Source: CAZNFR01 sp964572225
Lineage (GTDB): Bacteria; Bacteroidota; Bacteroidia; Bacteroidales; GCA-2748055
Assembly (NCBI GenBank): GCA_964572225.1
Contig: CAZNFR010000054.1
Coordinates: forward strand, 1 to 24,867
DNA length: 24,867 bases
Direction: 5' to 3'
Shown here: positions 1 through 6,989 of the stretch, one piece after another
Layout of the letters: each line of letters starts with the position of its first letter
Position numbering within the stretch: the stretch's first letter is position 1
Position numbers and translations under genes: made by a program
The notes under the pieces: generated by a model
What the model saw: only the letters and a program-made list of their open reading frames with translations
Databases searched by the model: none
Told to the model about the DNA's origin: nothing

Positions 1-143
1 AGGTTGAAGTGTCCCGTCAAACCATTATTGCCATTGAGAAGGGAAACTACTCTCCTTCCCTGGAGCTTGCATTCCGAATATCCAGGGTATTTGATACAAG
101 CATCGAAGAAGTATTTAGTTTTACCTTAGATGATACTAAATAA
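1..143 (+). CDS. Xre/Cro-type HTH transcriptional regulator, C-terminal part
   Basis: The reading frame is open from base 3 to a TAA at 141-143; the 5' part lies outside the window. The visible 46 residues contain VSRQTIIAIEKGNYSPSLE followed by LAFRISRVFDTSIEEVFSF. This is the recognition helix and last helix of a Cro/C1-type helix-turn-helix as found in very small (about 65-70 aa) YozG-like regulators. Such proteins are usually just the DNA-binding domain, and the frame ends soon after it, so the protein is probably complete at its C-terminus. The target is unknown. The next gene follows after about 40 bases on the same strand and could be co-transcribed. Confidence 0.85.
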   Translation, partial: VEVSRQTIIAIEKGNYSPSLELAFRISRVFDTSIEEVFSFTLDDTK

Positions 144-184
144 TCGATTATTAAACTGTACATTATACTATTACATTATTGCGA

Positions 185-751
185 ATGAAAAAAGTGAGCA
201 AACCTGAAATCATCGTATATATTGCCATGAGTCTGGATGGATTTATTGCGGATAAAAAAGGATCTGTGGATTGGCTTGATCAGTTTAGCGGAGAAGGGGA
301 TAATTATGGGTATCAGGAATTTATTTCATCCATAGATACGGTAATTATGGGTAGTAAAAGCTATGATAAGGTCCTGGAGTTTGATATACCCTGGCCTTAT
401 GAAGATAAGCGGAGCCTGGTTGTGAGTGCTGATCCGGATTTTAAGATTCGAACCGGAAATACGGAGCTAATATCGATACTGGACAAGGAAAGAATTGAAG
501 GCCTTAAAACAGAAATCACCTGTGGGATATGGGTACTGGGAGGAGGAAGGTTAATCCGTTCTCTGTTGGAACTCGATTCTATTGATAAAATTGATCTGTT
601 TATCATGCCATTGATTCTTGGGGGCGGAATACCCCTTTTCCCTGGATCCGGCAGGAAAAGAAGCTTCAAAGCCTGTAACAGTAAAGTTTATTCGAACGGA
701 GTGGTGAACATAAAATATGTACGTTCTGAAAATACCAGGCTGGGTGAGTAG
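185..751 (+). CDS. RibD C-terminal-domain / dihydrofolate-reductase-like protein
   Basis: This 188-residue protein has the RibD_C (DHFR-like) fold. The N-terminus IIVYIAMSLDGFIADKKGSV is the family's typical first strand and substrate loop. VLGGGRLIRSLLE is the glycine-rich NADPH-binding segment, and DLFIMPLILGGGIPLFPG is the late conserved segment. Stand-alone members of this family are NAD(P)H-dependent reductases of mostly unknown substrate, annotated as dihydrofolate reductase family proteins; they are not the true riboflavin-pathway RibD, which also carries a deaminase domain. I prefer the ATG at 185; a TTG two codons upstream is also in frame. No Shine-Dalgarno sequence is seen, as is normal in Bacteroidota. 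It may share a transcript with the small regulator just upstream. The family call is firm, the substrate is unknown. Confidence 0.85.
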   Translation: MKKVSKPEIIVYIAMSLDGFIADKKGSVDWLDQFSGEGDNYGYQEFISSIDTVIMGSKSYDKVLEFDIPWPYEDKRSLVVSADPDFKIRTGNTELISILDKERIEGLKTEITCGIWVLGGGRLIRSLLELDSIDKIDLFIMPLILGGGIPLFPGSGRKRSFKACNSKVYSNGVVNIKYVRSENTRLGE

Positions 752-946
752 GATTAATACAGCCTCCGGATTTCTTGCGGGATTTGCGGATCTCATGCAG
801 TAGTCAGACAACGGAAGTCAGGCGTATCGGGATTAAATTCCCATTCTGATCGATAACATAGCGAATGATTAACGCTGTGAATAAATAAATCAACTCCCTG
901 AAGTCTAAGAGCTTGATCAGAATTATGATTAAAAAAATTTTAGTTT

Positions 947-954
947 TATATTTG
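947..954 (+). promoter_or_regulatory. Probable promoter -7 element for tRNA-Arg
   Basis: TATATTTG is an exact match to the Bacteroidota -7 consensus TAnnTTTG and lies 14 bases before the tRNA 5' end, so transcription would start just upstream of the tRNA. No good TTG -33 element is visible at 17-23 nt, so the call rests on one box plus its position. Confidence 0.4.
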
Positions 955-968
955 CGCCTGCAATAAGG

Positions 969-1040
969 GGCCCCATAGTTCAACGGATAGAATAGCAGTT
1001 TCCTAAACTGTAGATCCTGGTTCGATTCCAGGTGGGGCTA
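969..1040 (+). tRNA. tRNA-Arg (anticodon CCT)
   Basis: A complete 72-nt cloverleaf. The acceptor GGCCCCA pairs with TGGGGCT, with a G-T wobble at the first pair. The D arm is GTTC/GAAT with an 8-nt loop. The anticodon stem GCAGT/ACTGT encloses the loop TTCCTAA, giving anticodon CCT, which reads AGG. The variable region is 4 nt. The T arm is CCTGG, TTCGATT, CCAGG. The discriminator is A and CCA is not encoded. The next gene begins 20 bases downstream with no terminator between them, so the tRNA may be processed from a longer transcript. Confidence 0.93.
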
Positions 1041-1060
1041 CTTTAACAATCTTCTTTCCT

Positions 1061-1402
1061 ATGTTCGATTTCCAGAAACTCAATGTTTATCAGAAATCCC
1101 GAGATTTCTGCATTGCAATTCAAAACCGGTATGGAAAGAATGAACGTGAAATCTACAAAAAGCTGGTACAGTCATCCCTGGATATCCTCTTAAATATCGC
1201 CGTTTCTTCCACCGGGTTAAATGCGGGCGAAAAAATGAAAAGTCTTTCATCGGCAAGGGGGAAGGTTTATGAATGCGGTTCCTTAATGGATTTGTTAAAA
1301 GAAATGAATGAGATTGATGAATTTGCATATTTTGACGCAACCGGCAAACTGGAGGAAATCTCCGCTCAGCTCACCACGCTTATCCATAAACTGGGAGGGT
1401 AA
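1061..1402 (+). CDS. Four-helix-bundle protein (S23 / 23S rRNA IVP family)
   Basis: A 113-residue, almost fully helical protein. The start MFDFQKLNVYQKSRDFCIAI is the hallmark of the small four-helix-bundle family (TIGR02436-like; first described as proteins encoded in intervening sequences of 23S rRNA genes). The middle segment around EKMKSLSSARGKVYECGSLMDLLKEM matches the conserved helix 3 region, though it departs from the usual ARGSxxE pattern. Members form oligomers; their role is not settled. Here the gene is free-standing, 20 bases after tRNA-Arg, and is closed by a strong terminator at 1418. That position suggests co-transcription with the tRNA. There is no sign of rRNA sequence nearby. 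Confidence 0.85.
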   Translation: MFDFQKLNVYQKSRDFCIAIQNRYGKNEREIYKKLVQSSLDILLNIAVSSTGLNAGEKMKSLSSARGKVYECGSLMDLLKEMNEIDEFAYFDATGKLEEISAQLTTLIHKLGG

Positions 1403-1410
1403 TGAAGAAT

Positions 1411-1447
1411 AAAAAAAAGTTGCCACTCTGCAGTGGCAACTTTTTTT
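1411..1447. terminator. Bidirectional rho-independent terminator
   Basis: A perfect 10-bp stem, AGTTGCCACT (1418-1427) with AGTGGCAACT (1432-1441), has a CTGC loop. It is followed by a T run on the + strand and preceded by an A run, which is a T run on the - strand. It lies between the convergent four-helix-bundle and glutamine synthetase genes and can serve both. Confidence 0.92.
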
Positions 1448-1483
1448 ATTATTCTGAAATTGATTAGAAACGGGTTAGACTTC

Positions 1484-2494
1484 TTAGACTTTGGCTGATT
1501 TAACCGACTTAATAATTCTTGAGGCTACCTTATAAGGATCAGCATTGGATGCAGGACGACGATCTTCAAGACGGCCTTTCCATCCGTTTTCAATGGTTGA
1601 AATCGGAATACGTATGGAGGCCCCACGGTCAGATACCCCATAGGAGAACTTGTCGATTGACTGGGTTTCATGAAGACCGGTTAAGCGTTTGTGGTTGTCA
1701 GCTCCATAAACTGCGATATGCTCGGGTATGAACTTTCCGAATTCCTCACAGATGGCCGTAAACAAAGCTTCTCCTCCTTTATCTCTCATATCCCCGTTGG
1801 AAAAATTAGCGTGCATACCCGAACCGTTCCAGTCGCCCGTCACTGGTTTGGGATCCAGGTTAATACGTACACCAAACTTTTCACCCACTCGCTCAGCCAT
1901 ATAACGGGCCACCCAAACCTGGTCTCCTGCATTTCTCGCTCCTTTGGCAAATATCTGATATTCCCACTGACCTTTCATTACTTCTGCATTGATCCCTTCA
2001 ATGTTAATTCCGGCTTCAATACAGGCATCAAGATGCTCTTCGACCATTGCCCTGCCCACTACGTATTCAGCTCCCACCGAACAGTAGAAAGGTCCCTGGG
2101 GAGGAGGAAAGTAACCCGGTGCCGGGAATCCCAGAGGGGTATGATGATCAAGATCCCAGAGTACATACTCCTGCTCAAAACCAAACCAGAAATCCTCATC
2201 ATCATCGTCAATAGTCGCCCTTCCATTGGATGGATGAGGTGAACCATCCGGATTCAAAACTTCTGTCATAACCAGATATCCATTCTTTCTTTGAGGATCC
2301 TTACAAATAAATACCGGTTTTAATAAACAATCGGATTTGTTCCCACTGGCCTGCTGGGTGGATGAACCATCGAATGACCAAACTGGTGCATCTTCGAGTT
2401 TACCGCTAAAATCACTAAGGACCAAAGTTTTACTTCTCATCATCTGAGTGGGTCTGTACCCGTCCAGCCAAATGTACTCTAATTTTGATTTCAT
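1484..2494 (-). CDS. Glutamine synthetase, type II (eukaryotic-like, beta-Grasp)
   Basis: The enzyme makes glutamine from glutamate, ammonia and ATP in the cytoplasm. The 336-residue length and motif spelling fit the short GSII class rather than the 470-residue GlnA or the 700-residue GSIII. Visible motifs are LEYIWLDGYRP at the start, WSFDGSST (40-46), the metal-binding FGFEQEY (104-110), GQWEYQIF (175-182) and the ATP-site loop NGSGMHANFS (223-232). DRGASIRIP (289-297) holds the conserved substrate arginines. I place the start at the ATG at 2494; a longer frame from 2542 adds 16 non-conserved residues. The gene stands alone, with a good promoter about 90 bases upstream and a shared terminator downstream. 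GSII in Bacteroidota is thought to coexist with GSIII in many genomes; this cannot be checked here. Confidence 0.95.
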   Translation of the reverse strand: MKSKLEYIWLDGYRPTQMMRSKTLVLSDFSGKLEDAPVWSFDGSSTQQASGNKSDCLLKPVFICKDPQRKNGYLVMTEVLNPDGSPHPSNGRATIDDDDEDFWFGFEQEYVLWDLDHHTPLGFPAPGYFPPPQGPFYCSVGAEYVVGRAMVEEHLDACIEAGINIEGINAEVMKGQWEYQIFAKGARNAGDQVWVARYMAERVGEKFGVRINLDPKPVTGDWNGSGMHANFSNGDMRDKGGEALFTAICEEFGKFIPEHIAVYGADNHKRLTGLHETQSIDKFSYGVSDRGASIRIPISTIENGWKGRLEDRRPASNADPYKVASRIIKSVKSAKV

Positions 2495-2586
2495 AATTTT
2501 CACTTTTACAGGGTTATTCGATAAATTTTGCTTTGTTTTCAATGGAATTATTATTTTTTCTGATTATACCCCTTAAAATATGGAGG

Positions 2587-2615
2587 CAAATATAGAAAAA
2601 ATATTATTTATCAAA
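2587..2615 (-). promoter_or_regulatory. Promoter of the glutamine synthetase gene
   Basis: On the - strand TTTG (2615-2612) is followed after 17 nt by TATATTTG (2594-2587), an exact TAnnTTTG -7 box. Transcription would begin near 2580, giving an untranslated leader of about 85-90 nt before the ATG at 2494. Confidence 0.55.
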
Positions 2616-2925
2616 CTGCTTGTCCTCAAATATTTCACTTTTTTTTCGCTAATATAAAAATGCTTAATAAGCAATTTTTATATTTTACTTACAATTTATT
2701 ATATTTTATAAGTTTTTAAGGATACATTGAAATATATCCTGGAAATCTGTAAAATCATTTTTTTAATATTCGGCTGGAAATAATAGGGGTATCCACAAAG
2801 AAATTATAGTTATCTCGTACAATACGACATCAGGGAGTTCTGTCTGAGGATGCAACTTTGGTTAACTCTGGTTGCATGGGTACCCGAGGACACCCAGATC
2901 CTGAAAGCCAGGGCGGATTTGTTTA
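2616..2925. other. Intergenic region without a gene
   Basis: This is AT-rich non-coding DNA between the glutamine synthetase promoter and the end of the thiamine pyrophosphokinase gene. The only structure I see is a 7-bp inverted repeat, ATGCAAC (2850-2856) with GTTGCAT (2871-2877). It lacks a T run and is not a convincing terminator. A 63-codon open frame at 2858-3049 overlaps the kinase gene antisense and has no protein-like features. Confidence 0.6.
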
Positions 2926-3561
2926 TCAGAAAACACAATACACTAAAACCGGGGTGGAATTTTTCAGAATAATTCGGAACTGGTCGGTCATGGATTCATT
3001 CAGGGTACCCATCCACCACGACTTCAGATATGCATTGTTAAGGGGGTAATGCAGATTTTCCGTGGTGATCTGCTGGGTATTGTCCAGGGCAAAAATCGAA
3101 ACCTGCTGATCGGGAAAACTTTCAAACTCGGCAGACTCTCTTATCACCGTGAAAAAGCCCCAATCTGTAATCATTACAGCATCCAGATGCAAAGTATAGT
3201 CGGCCAATAGAGAAATATTTCCGATACTGTGGTCCTCTCTTTTACCTGTGGCTCCCAGTATGGCTATATCTCTCATATCTCTTTCCAGGCACCAGTGGAC
3301 TGACTTGGTAAGGTCATTATGTTCCTGGTCGGTATCCTGGAAAAGACGGTCAGAAAACCCGTATTTGAGGTCCTGGCTTATGGAATCCAGATCTCCCACG
3401 ATGGCTGTGGGTTCCATACCGTAATTGATCAGGGATTCGACCGAAGCATCGCAGGCAATGATCCGTTGGGCGGTATCAAGAATCCCGAGGGGAATTTTCT
3501 GCGAAGGAAATCTTCCATCGGCGAGAATCACGGTAGGATATTTTTTCTTCAGGGATATCAA
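2926..3561 (-). CDS. Thiamine pyrophosphokinase
   Basis: The enzyme transfers pyrophosphate from ATP to thiamine to give the cofactor thiamine diphosphate. Family motifs in this 211-residue protein are VILADG near the N-terminus, IVGDLDSI (54-61, the acidic metal/ATP site), QDTDQEHNDLTKS (75-87) and ILGATGKREDHSIGN (101-115). The latter two are the signature substrate loops of TPK. The C-terminal half is the beta-sandwich thiamine-binding domain. No ATG is available: the frame is closed by a TAA 24 bases upstream and the first internal Met is residue 49, after essential structure. The best start is TTG at 3561. It is the last gene of the riboswitch-controlled operon and traps thiamine imported by the two upstream genes. 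Confidence 0.93.
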   Translation of the reverse strand: MISLKKKYPTVILADGRFPSQKIPLGILDTAQRIIACDASVESLINYGMEPTAIVGDLDSISQDLKYGFSDRLFQDTDQEHNDLTKSVHWCLERDMRDIAILGATGKREDHSIGNISLLADYTLHLDAVMITDWGFFTVIRESAEFESFPDQQVSIFALDNTQQITTENLHYPLNNAYLKSWWMGTLNESMTDQFRIILKNSTPVLVYCVF

Positions 3562-3603
3562 GCAGGATAAGTTAATGATTAGCTAAGACAAATTTAAGAT
3601 ACT

Positions 3604-4224
3604 TTACCGATTAATTCTCTGTTCCCGGTATACTCTTCTCCAGCGGTAATATCCCGCAACGGCAATGCCCCCGTAAACCGAATACAAAATGGAGGTCAGC
3701 AGCATTTGTTCTTCAGTAAAAACGTGCTTATACAGATAGAGTCCGGTAGCGAGAAAATTAGCAAAAATCCAGTAGAGCCATTGCTCCAGGTATTTACGCG
3801 TGAGCATCCAGGTAGCGGTAATACCCATGGCGGTGGTGGTTGCGTCACCAAGGGGGACGACCGAATCTGTGTAGGTTTTTAGGATATAGTAGATTGAAGC
3901 CATAAGCATTAGGGTGAAAGTCAGGAAGTACAGGTTTTTTTTCCATCCTGCCTTTTGTACAGGTGCTTTCACCTGTTCTTTGGGAACCCCTCCTTTAACC
4001 CACCAATACCAGCCGTAAAATCCGATCACCACATAATAAGCTTGTAAAGGAATATCGGCATAAAAGCCAGTGAACCAAAATATAAAAACATAGGTCCCAG
4101 AGGTCAGAATTCCCACAGGCCACATTAGAGGCTTTTCATAATACTCCTGAACGATAAAGATAAGTCCGGTAATAAAGCCAAAAAGTTCGATAAAAAGGTA
4201 ATTATCGGTGATCCATTGGGTCAT
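3604..4224 (-). CDS. pnuT: PnuC-family transporter, probable thiamine importer (PnuT)
   Basis: A 206-residue integral membrane protein with about seven predicted hydrophobic helices. TRKYLEQWLYWI (142-153) matches the conserved PnuC-family motif at the substrate site, and the aromatic-rich FYGWYWWVKGG (69-79) is also typical. PnuC carries nicotinamide riboside. A branch encoded beside TPP riboswitches and thiamine pyrophosphokinase carries thiamine and is called PnuT. These proteins facilitate diffusion, and the downstream kinase traps the substrate. Here the gene lies between a riboswitch-led TonB receptor (26-nt gap) and the kinase (42-nt gap), which argues for thiamine. The family is firm; the substrate comes from context. 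Confidence 0.88.
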   Translation of the reverse strand: MTQWITDNYLFIELFGFITGLIFIVQEYYEKPLMWPVGILTSGTYVFIFWFTGFYADIPLQAYYVVIGFYGWYWWVKGGVPKEQVKAPVQKAGWKKNLYFLTFTLMLMASIYYILKTYTDSVVPLGDATTTAMGITATWMLTRKYLEQWLYWIFANFLATGLYLYKHVFTEEQMLLTSILYSVYGGIAVAGYYRWRRVYREQRINR

Positions 4225-4250
4225 GCTGCTTAACTTTCAAATATAAATGC

Positions 4251-6731
4251 CTAAAACCTTAATCTGATCTGAGCCATGAAGTGTAAGGGAGCCAGGGGAT
4301 AGTAGTAACTCCACCGCACTTCCTTTCCTTCCTCCAGGTACTTTCCGCCGTAGGCGTTGGTTATGATATCCCTGTTAAGAAAATTATTTATTTTCAGACT
4401 GATATCCACGTTTTCCATAGGGGGTATTTCGGGAGAATAGCTCAAGGTCATGTCGGTTAAAAAGTAGGGTTCGATCTTTGCACCTTCCTCCGAAGTATTG
4501 TCATAATATTGTTCCCCTACAAAACGGCCGGTAATGCGAACCGATGTTTTACTGAAGGGTATCCATTCCAGGGATGAATTTACCAAAACCGGAGGTGAGT
4601 AGGCAATGTGGGAATTTTCAATGGTTTCTGTCTGACTATCAACGAATTCTGTAAAGCTCACGATCCGGTTCTCGGAAAAGGTGGCATTCAAATCAATTTT
4701 CCAGGAGGCTGAAGGTTTCCAGCTGGCCATAAGCTCGACTCCCAGCCTATAGCTGTCGTCCACATTGGTCATTATATCGTACCCTACATCGCTTTTTTCT
4801 CCGGTGGGTACGAGCTGGTCCTTGTAAATCATATAATAGGCATTCACTCCCCCCGAAAACTCCGGTGAAAAATACAGGTATCCAAGTTCCAGGTTATTTA
4901 ATCTTTCAGGACTGGGAGTTGCTTCGTTGTCGCCTGCGGCATCTTTTATATTAGCCCGGGTAGGTTCCCGGTTTGCCACTGCCCATGAGGCATAAACCCG
5001 GTAATGCGCGCGGGAGAATGAAATCCCGAGCTTGGGATTCAGGAATTGATATTCATGCATTTCATCCAGGGGAAAGAGAACATCGCTCTCACCTGTAAGT
5101 TCATAGTTGATCTTCCGGTATTGAATATCGGCAAAGGCTCTCAGGTTGGATGTAAAAGCATAGTCTGCTTTTGCATAAACGTTTACATCGTCCTTAATCC
5201 CCTTATTATTGTAGTACTCATGATCTTTGGGAATGCCGGGATTAAACTCCACCCATTGGATCAAACCGTAATGATCTCCATCGTAGCGGTTTATTCCCCC
5301 TCCCAGGGCAGTACGCAGGCGTCCGGAATGGTAAATAACAGACCAGGTTGCTCCGTAAAAATGATTATCCAGCCATCGCTGTCGAACCAGATCTGAGGCA
5401 AATAGCTGAAGGGTATCCTGAGTCAGATAATACAAATTACCAAATCCGTAATCGGCAAAAGCAGTGGTATGGAACCAGTTGGCATCGTCCATAAACTGCT
5501 CATAATATCCGTAGCCCCGTGTATAATGGAGGGCAGCATTTGCGGTTATCCTGCGTCCCAGGCGTTGCGATAACAGCAGCTGGTAATGGGTTTGATTATA
5601 ATTATCTGTCTGATCTTCATAGTAGTTCAGATTTCCTTCAGAATCATAATATTCTCCAGCGGGATTATATCTCCGGTCGGTCTCAATCATATAATCGGGA
5701 ACCCCCCACCAGCTGATTCCGGTGCGTGCATCGTTATTCCAGACCACCAGTTTAAGGGTGGTGTTCCGGTTAAAATAACCTCCCGAAAAATAGAGAGATT
5801 GGTGATCCACCTCAGAGTGTTTGATATATCCTTCGGAACTGATCCTTGAAACCCGGGTTTCAAAGGCAAAACGATTATTAATCAGACCACTATTCAGTTT
5901 AAGGGAATTCTTAAAGGTACGGAAAGAGCCTGCCGATGAGATCAGTTCTGCGAAGGGATCCTGGGAAAGGGTACTGGTCTGGAGATTTAAAGAAGCTCCA
6001 AAAGCTGCGGCACCATTGGTGGAGGTCCCGACCCCCCTCTGTACCTGGATATTATCAACCGATTCTGCAAAATCGGACATATTTACCCAGAATACCGTTT
6101 GGGATTCTGCATCGTTAAGCGGAATGCCGTTAACGGTAACATTGAGTCTGCTCGGGTCCGAGCCGCGAATTCTGAATGCGGTGTTTCCCAGGGCAGTTCC
6201 GTTTTCACTAGTGGATACAAGTGAAGGAGTCAAACTCAGCAGGAAAGGGATCTCCTCTCCGGTATTATTCTTTTCAAGCTGATCACGGGTTATATTTGTA
6301 TGAGCAAAGGGAGAATGTTTATCTGCACGGGTGGCAGTCACTACCACAGTCTCCCCCAGCAATGCCTTTTGCTTAAGCTGAAAATCCATAACGGTATTTT
6401 CACTGATCTCTACTTCCTTCTCCACCCTTTCCATTCCCAGGTAGGAAACTACTACCGTATATTCACCCTTGTAGAGTCCCCGGATTTCATACTCACCTTC
6501 AAGATTGGTGGCAGCCCCCATGGTAGATCCCTTAACGGAAACGGAAGCTCCTGTAAGGGCATTTCCTTCCTGATCCTTTATGGTTCCCGAAAGAGTATAA
6601 GCCTGGGCTCCAACATTTTCAAGGGATAAAAATAAAGTTGAACTTAAGATGAAGATTTTTATCCGGAAAAACGTAAAGATGATATTTTTGTTGGCAAGCC
6701 AGGTTGTGTTGGTTAAAGATGATCTTTTCAT
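4251..6731 (-). CDS. TonB-dependent outer-membrane receptor, probable thiamine uptake
   Basis: An 826-residue outer-membrane receptor. A signal sequence ends near residue 43 (GAQA). Residues 46-120 form a carboxypeptidase-regulatory-like domain (LSGTIKDQEGNALTGASVSV). The plug runs to about 260 and includes FRIRGSDPSRLNVTVNGIPLN and a VQRGVGTSTNGAAAFG segment. The remainder is a 22-stranded-type beta-barrel ending in the aromatic residue F. The start is the ATG at 6731, preceded by AAGGGG at 7 nt spacing, one of the few good ribosome sites in the window; a longer TTG start at 6755 would include that site in the coding region. A TPP riboswitch in the leader and the PnuT and kinase genes downstream identify the cargo as thiamine or a derivative. 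This receptor arrangement was described as OMR1 in Bacteroidota comparative genomics. Confidence 0.93.
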   Translation of the reverse strand: MKRSSLTNTTWLANKNIIFTFFRIKIFILSSTLFLSLENVGAQAYTLSGTIKDQEGNALTGASVSVKGSTMGAATNLEGEYEIRGLYKGEYTVVVSYLGMERVEKEVEISENTVMDFQLKQKALLGETVVVTATRADKHSPFAHTNITRDQLEKNNTGEEIPFLLSLTPSLVSTSENGTALGNTAFRIRGSDPSRLNVTVNGIPLNDAESQTVFWVNMSDFAESVDNIQVQRGVGTSTNGAAAFGASLNLQTSTLSQDPFAELISSAGSFRTFKNSLKLNSGLINNRFAFETRVSRISSEGYIKHSEVDHQSLYFSGGYFNRNTTLKLVVWNNDARTGISWWGVPDYMIETDRRYNPAGEYYDSEGNLNYYEDQTDNYNQTHYQLLLSQRLGRRITANAALHYTRGYGYYEQFMDDANWFHTTAFADYGFGNLYYLTQDTLQLFASDLVRQRWLDNHFYGATWSVIYHSGRLRTALGGGINRYDGDHYGLIQWVEFNPGIPKDHEYYNNKGIKDDVNVYAKADYAFTSNLRAFADIQYRKINYELTGESDVLFPLDEMHEYQFLNPKLGISFSRAHYRVYASWAVANREPTRANIKDAAGDNEATPSPERLNNLELGYLYFSPEFSGGVNAYYMIYKDQLVPTGEKSDVGYDIMTNVDDSYRLGVELMASWKPSASWKIDLNATFSENRIVSFTEFVDSQTETIENSHIAYSPPVLVNSSLEWIPFSKTSVRITGRFVGEQYYDNTSEEGAKIEPYFLTDMTLSYSPEIPPMENVDISLKINNFLNRDIITNAYGGKYLEEGKEVRWSYYYPLAPLHFMAQIRLRF

Positions 6732-6811
6732 ACTATATCCCCTTTTAAGATTCAAATTTGCAGGGGATGATTGGTCCGTTTCTGACAGAATGAAAAAAAT
6801 CGAAAGAGATA

Positions 6812-6908
6812 ATCCAGTCTCCCTGCGCCGGCATTATCCGGATCAGGTTCAAAGGGTTTGATCTCAGCCTTTTTTTCATCCCGCATGGCGGATAAGGCAC
6901 CCCTGTTT
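6812..6908 (-). promoter_or_regulatory. TPP riboswitch (THI element)
   Basis: Read on the - strand, the region contains all conserved THI-box parts in order: CAGGGGTGCC, a variable P3 hairpin (TTATCCGCCATGCGGGATG), GGCTGAGATCAAACCCTTTG, AACCTGATCCGGATAATGCC, then GGCGCAGGGAGACTG. The CTGAGA segment binds the pyrimidine ring and the GCGCAGGGA segment belongs to the pyrophosphate side. The outer stem is short (CAG/CTG). About 80 bases separate it from the receptor's ATG. No intrinsic terminator with a T run is visible in that stretch, which suggests control of translation by masking the AAGGGG ribosome site, as commonly proposed for such elements. Confidence 0.95.
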
Positions 6909-6944
6909 CGGTTAAATATAAAATCCTGTTCAGGATTCTATCTG

Positions 6945-6975
6945 CAAAGTAAGTAAAAAATATCAGGGATTCAAA
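6945..6975 (-). promoter_or_regulatory. Possible promoter of the thiamine operon
   Basis: On the - strand TTTG (6975-6972) is followed after 19 nt by TTACTTTG (6952-6945), one mismatch from TAnnTTTG. It is correctly placed upstream of the riboswitch. A second candidate -7 box, TATATTTA, lies closer to the riboswitch, so the choice is uncertain. Between the two lies a dyad, AATCCTG/CAGGATT, at 6922-6937. Confidence 0.35.
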
Positions 6976-6989
6976 ATCGGCCTTTTCTT

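Noticed and set aside
752..968. Possible gene remnant on the - strand; one frame reads IRYVIDQNGNLIPIRL before a stop
   Set aside because: The protein-like stretch is short, interrupted and matches no family I can name. I treat the region as non-coding.
1691..2242. Long + strand open frame opposite glutamine synthetase (183 codons)
   Set aside because: It is a shadow of the conserved enzyme on the other strand and has no recognisable domain.
2850..2877. 7-bp inverted repeat downstream of thiamine pyrophosphokinase as a terminator
   Set aside because: It has a 14-base loop and no T run on the - strand.
4238..4245. TATATTTG on the - strand between the TonB receptor and pnuT
   Set aside because: The -7 match is exact, but there is no -33 partner and it would leave only about 7 bases of leader inside an operon.
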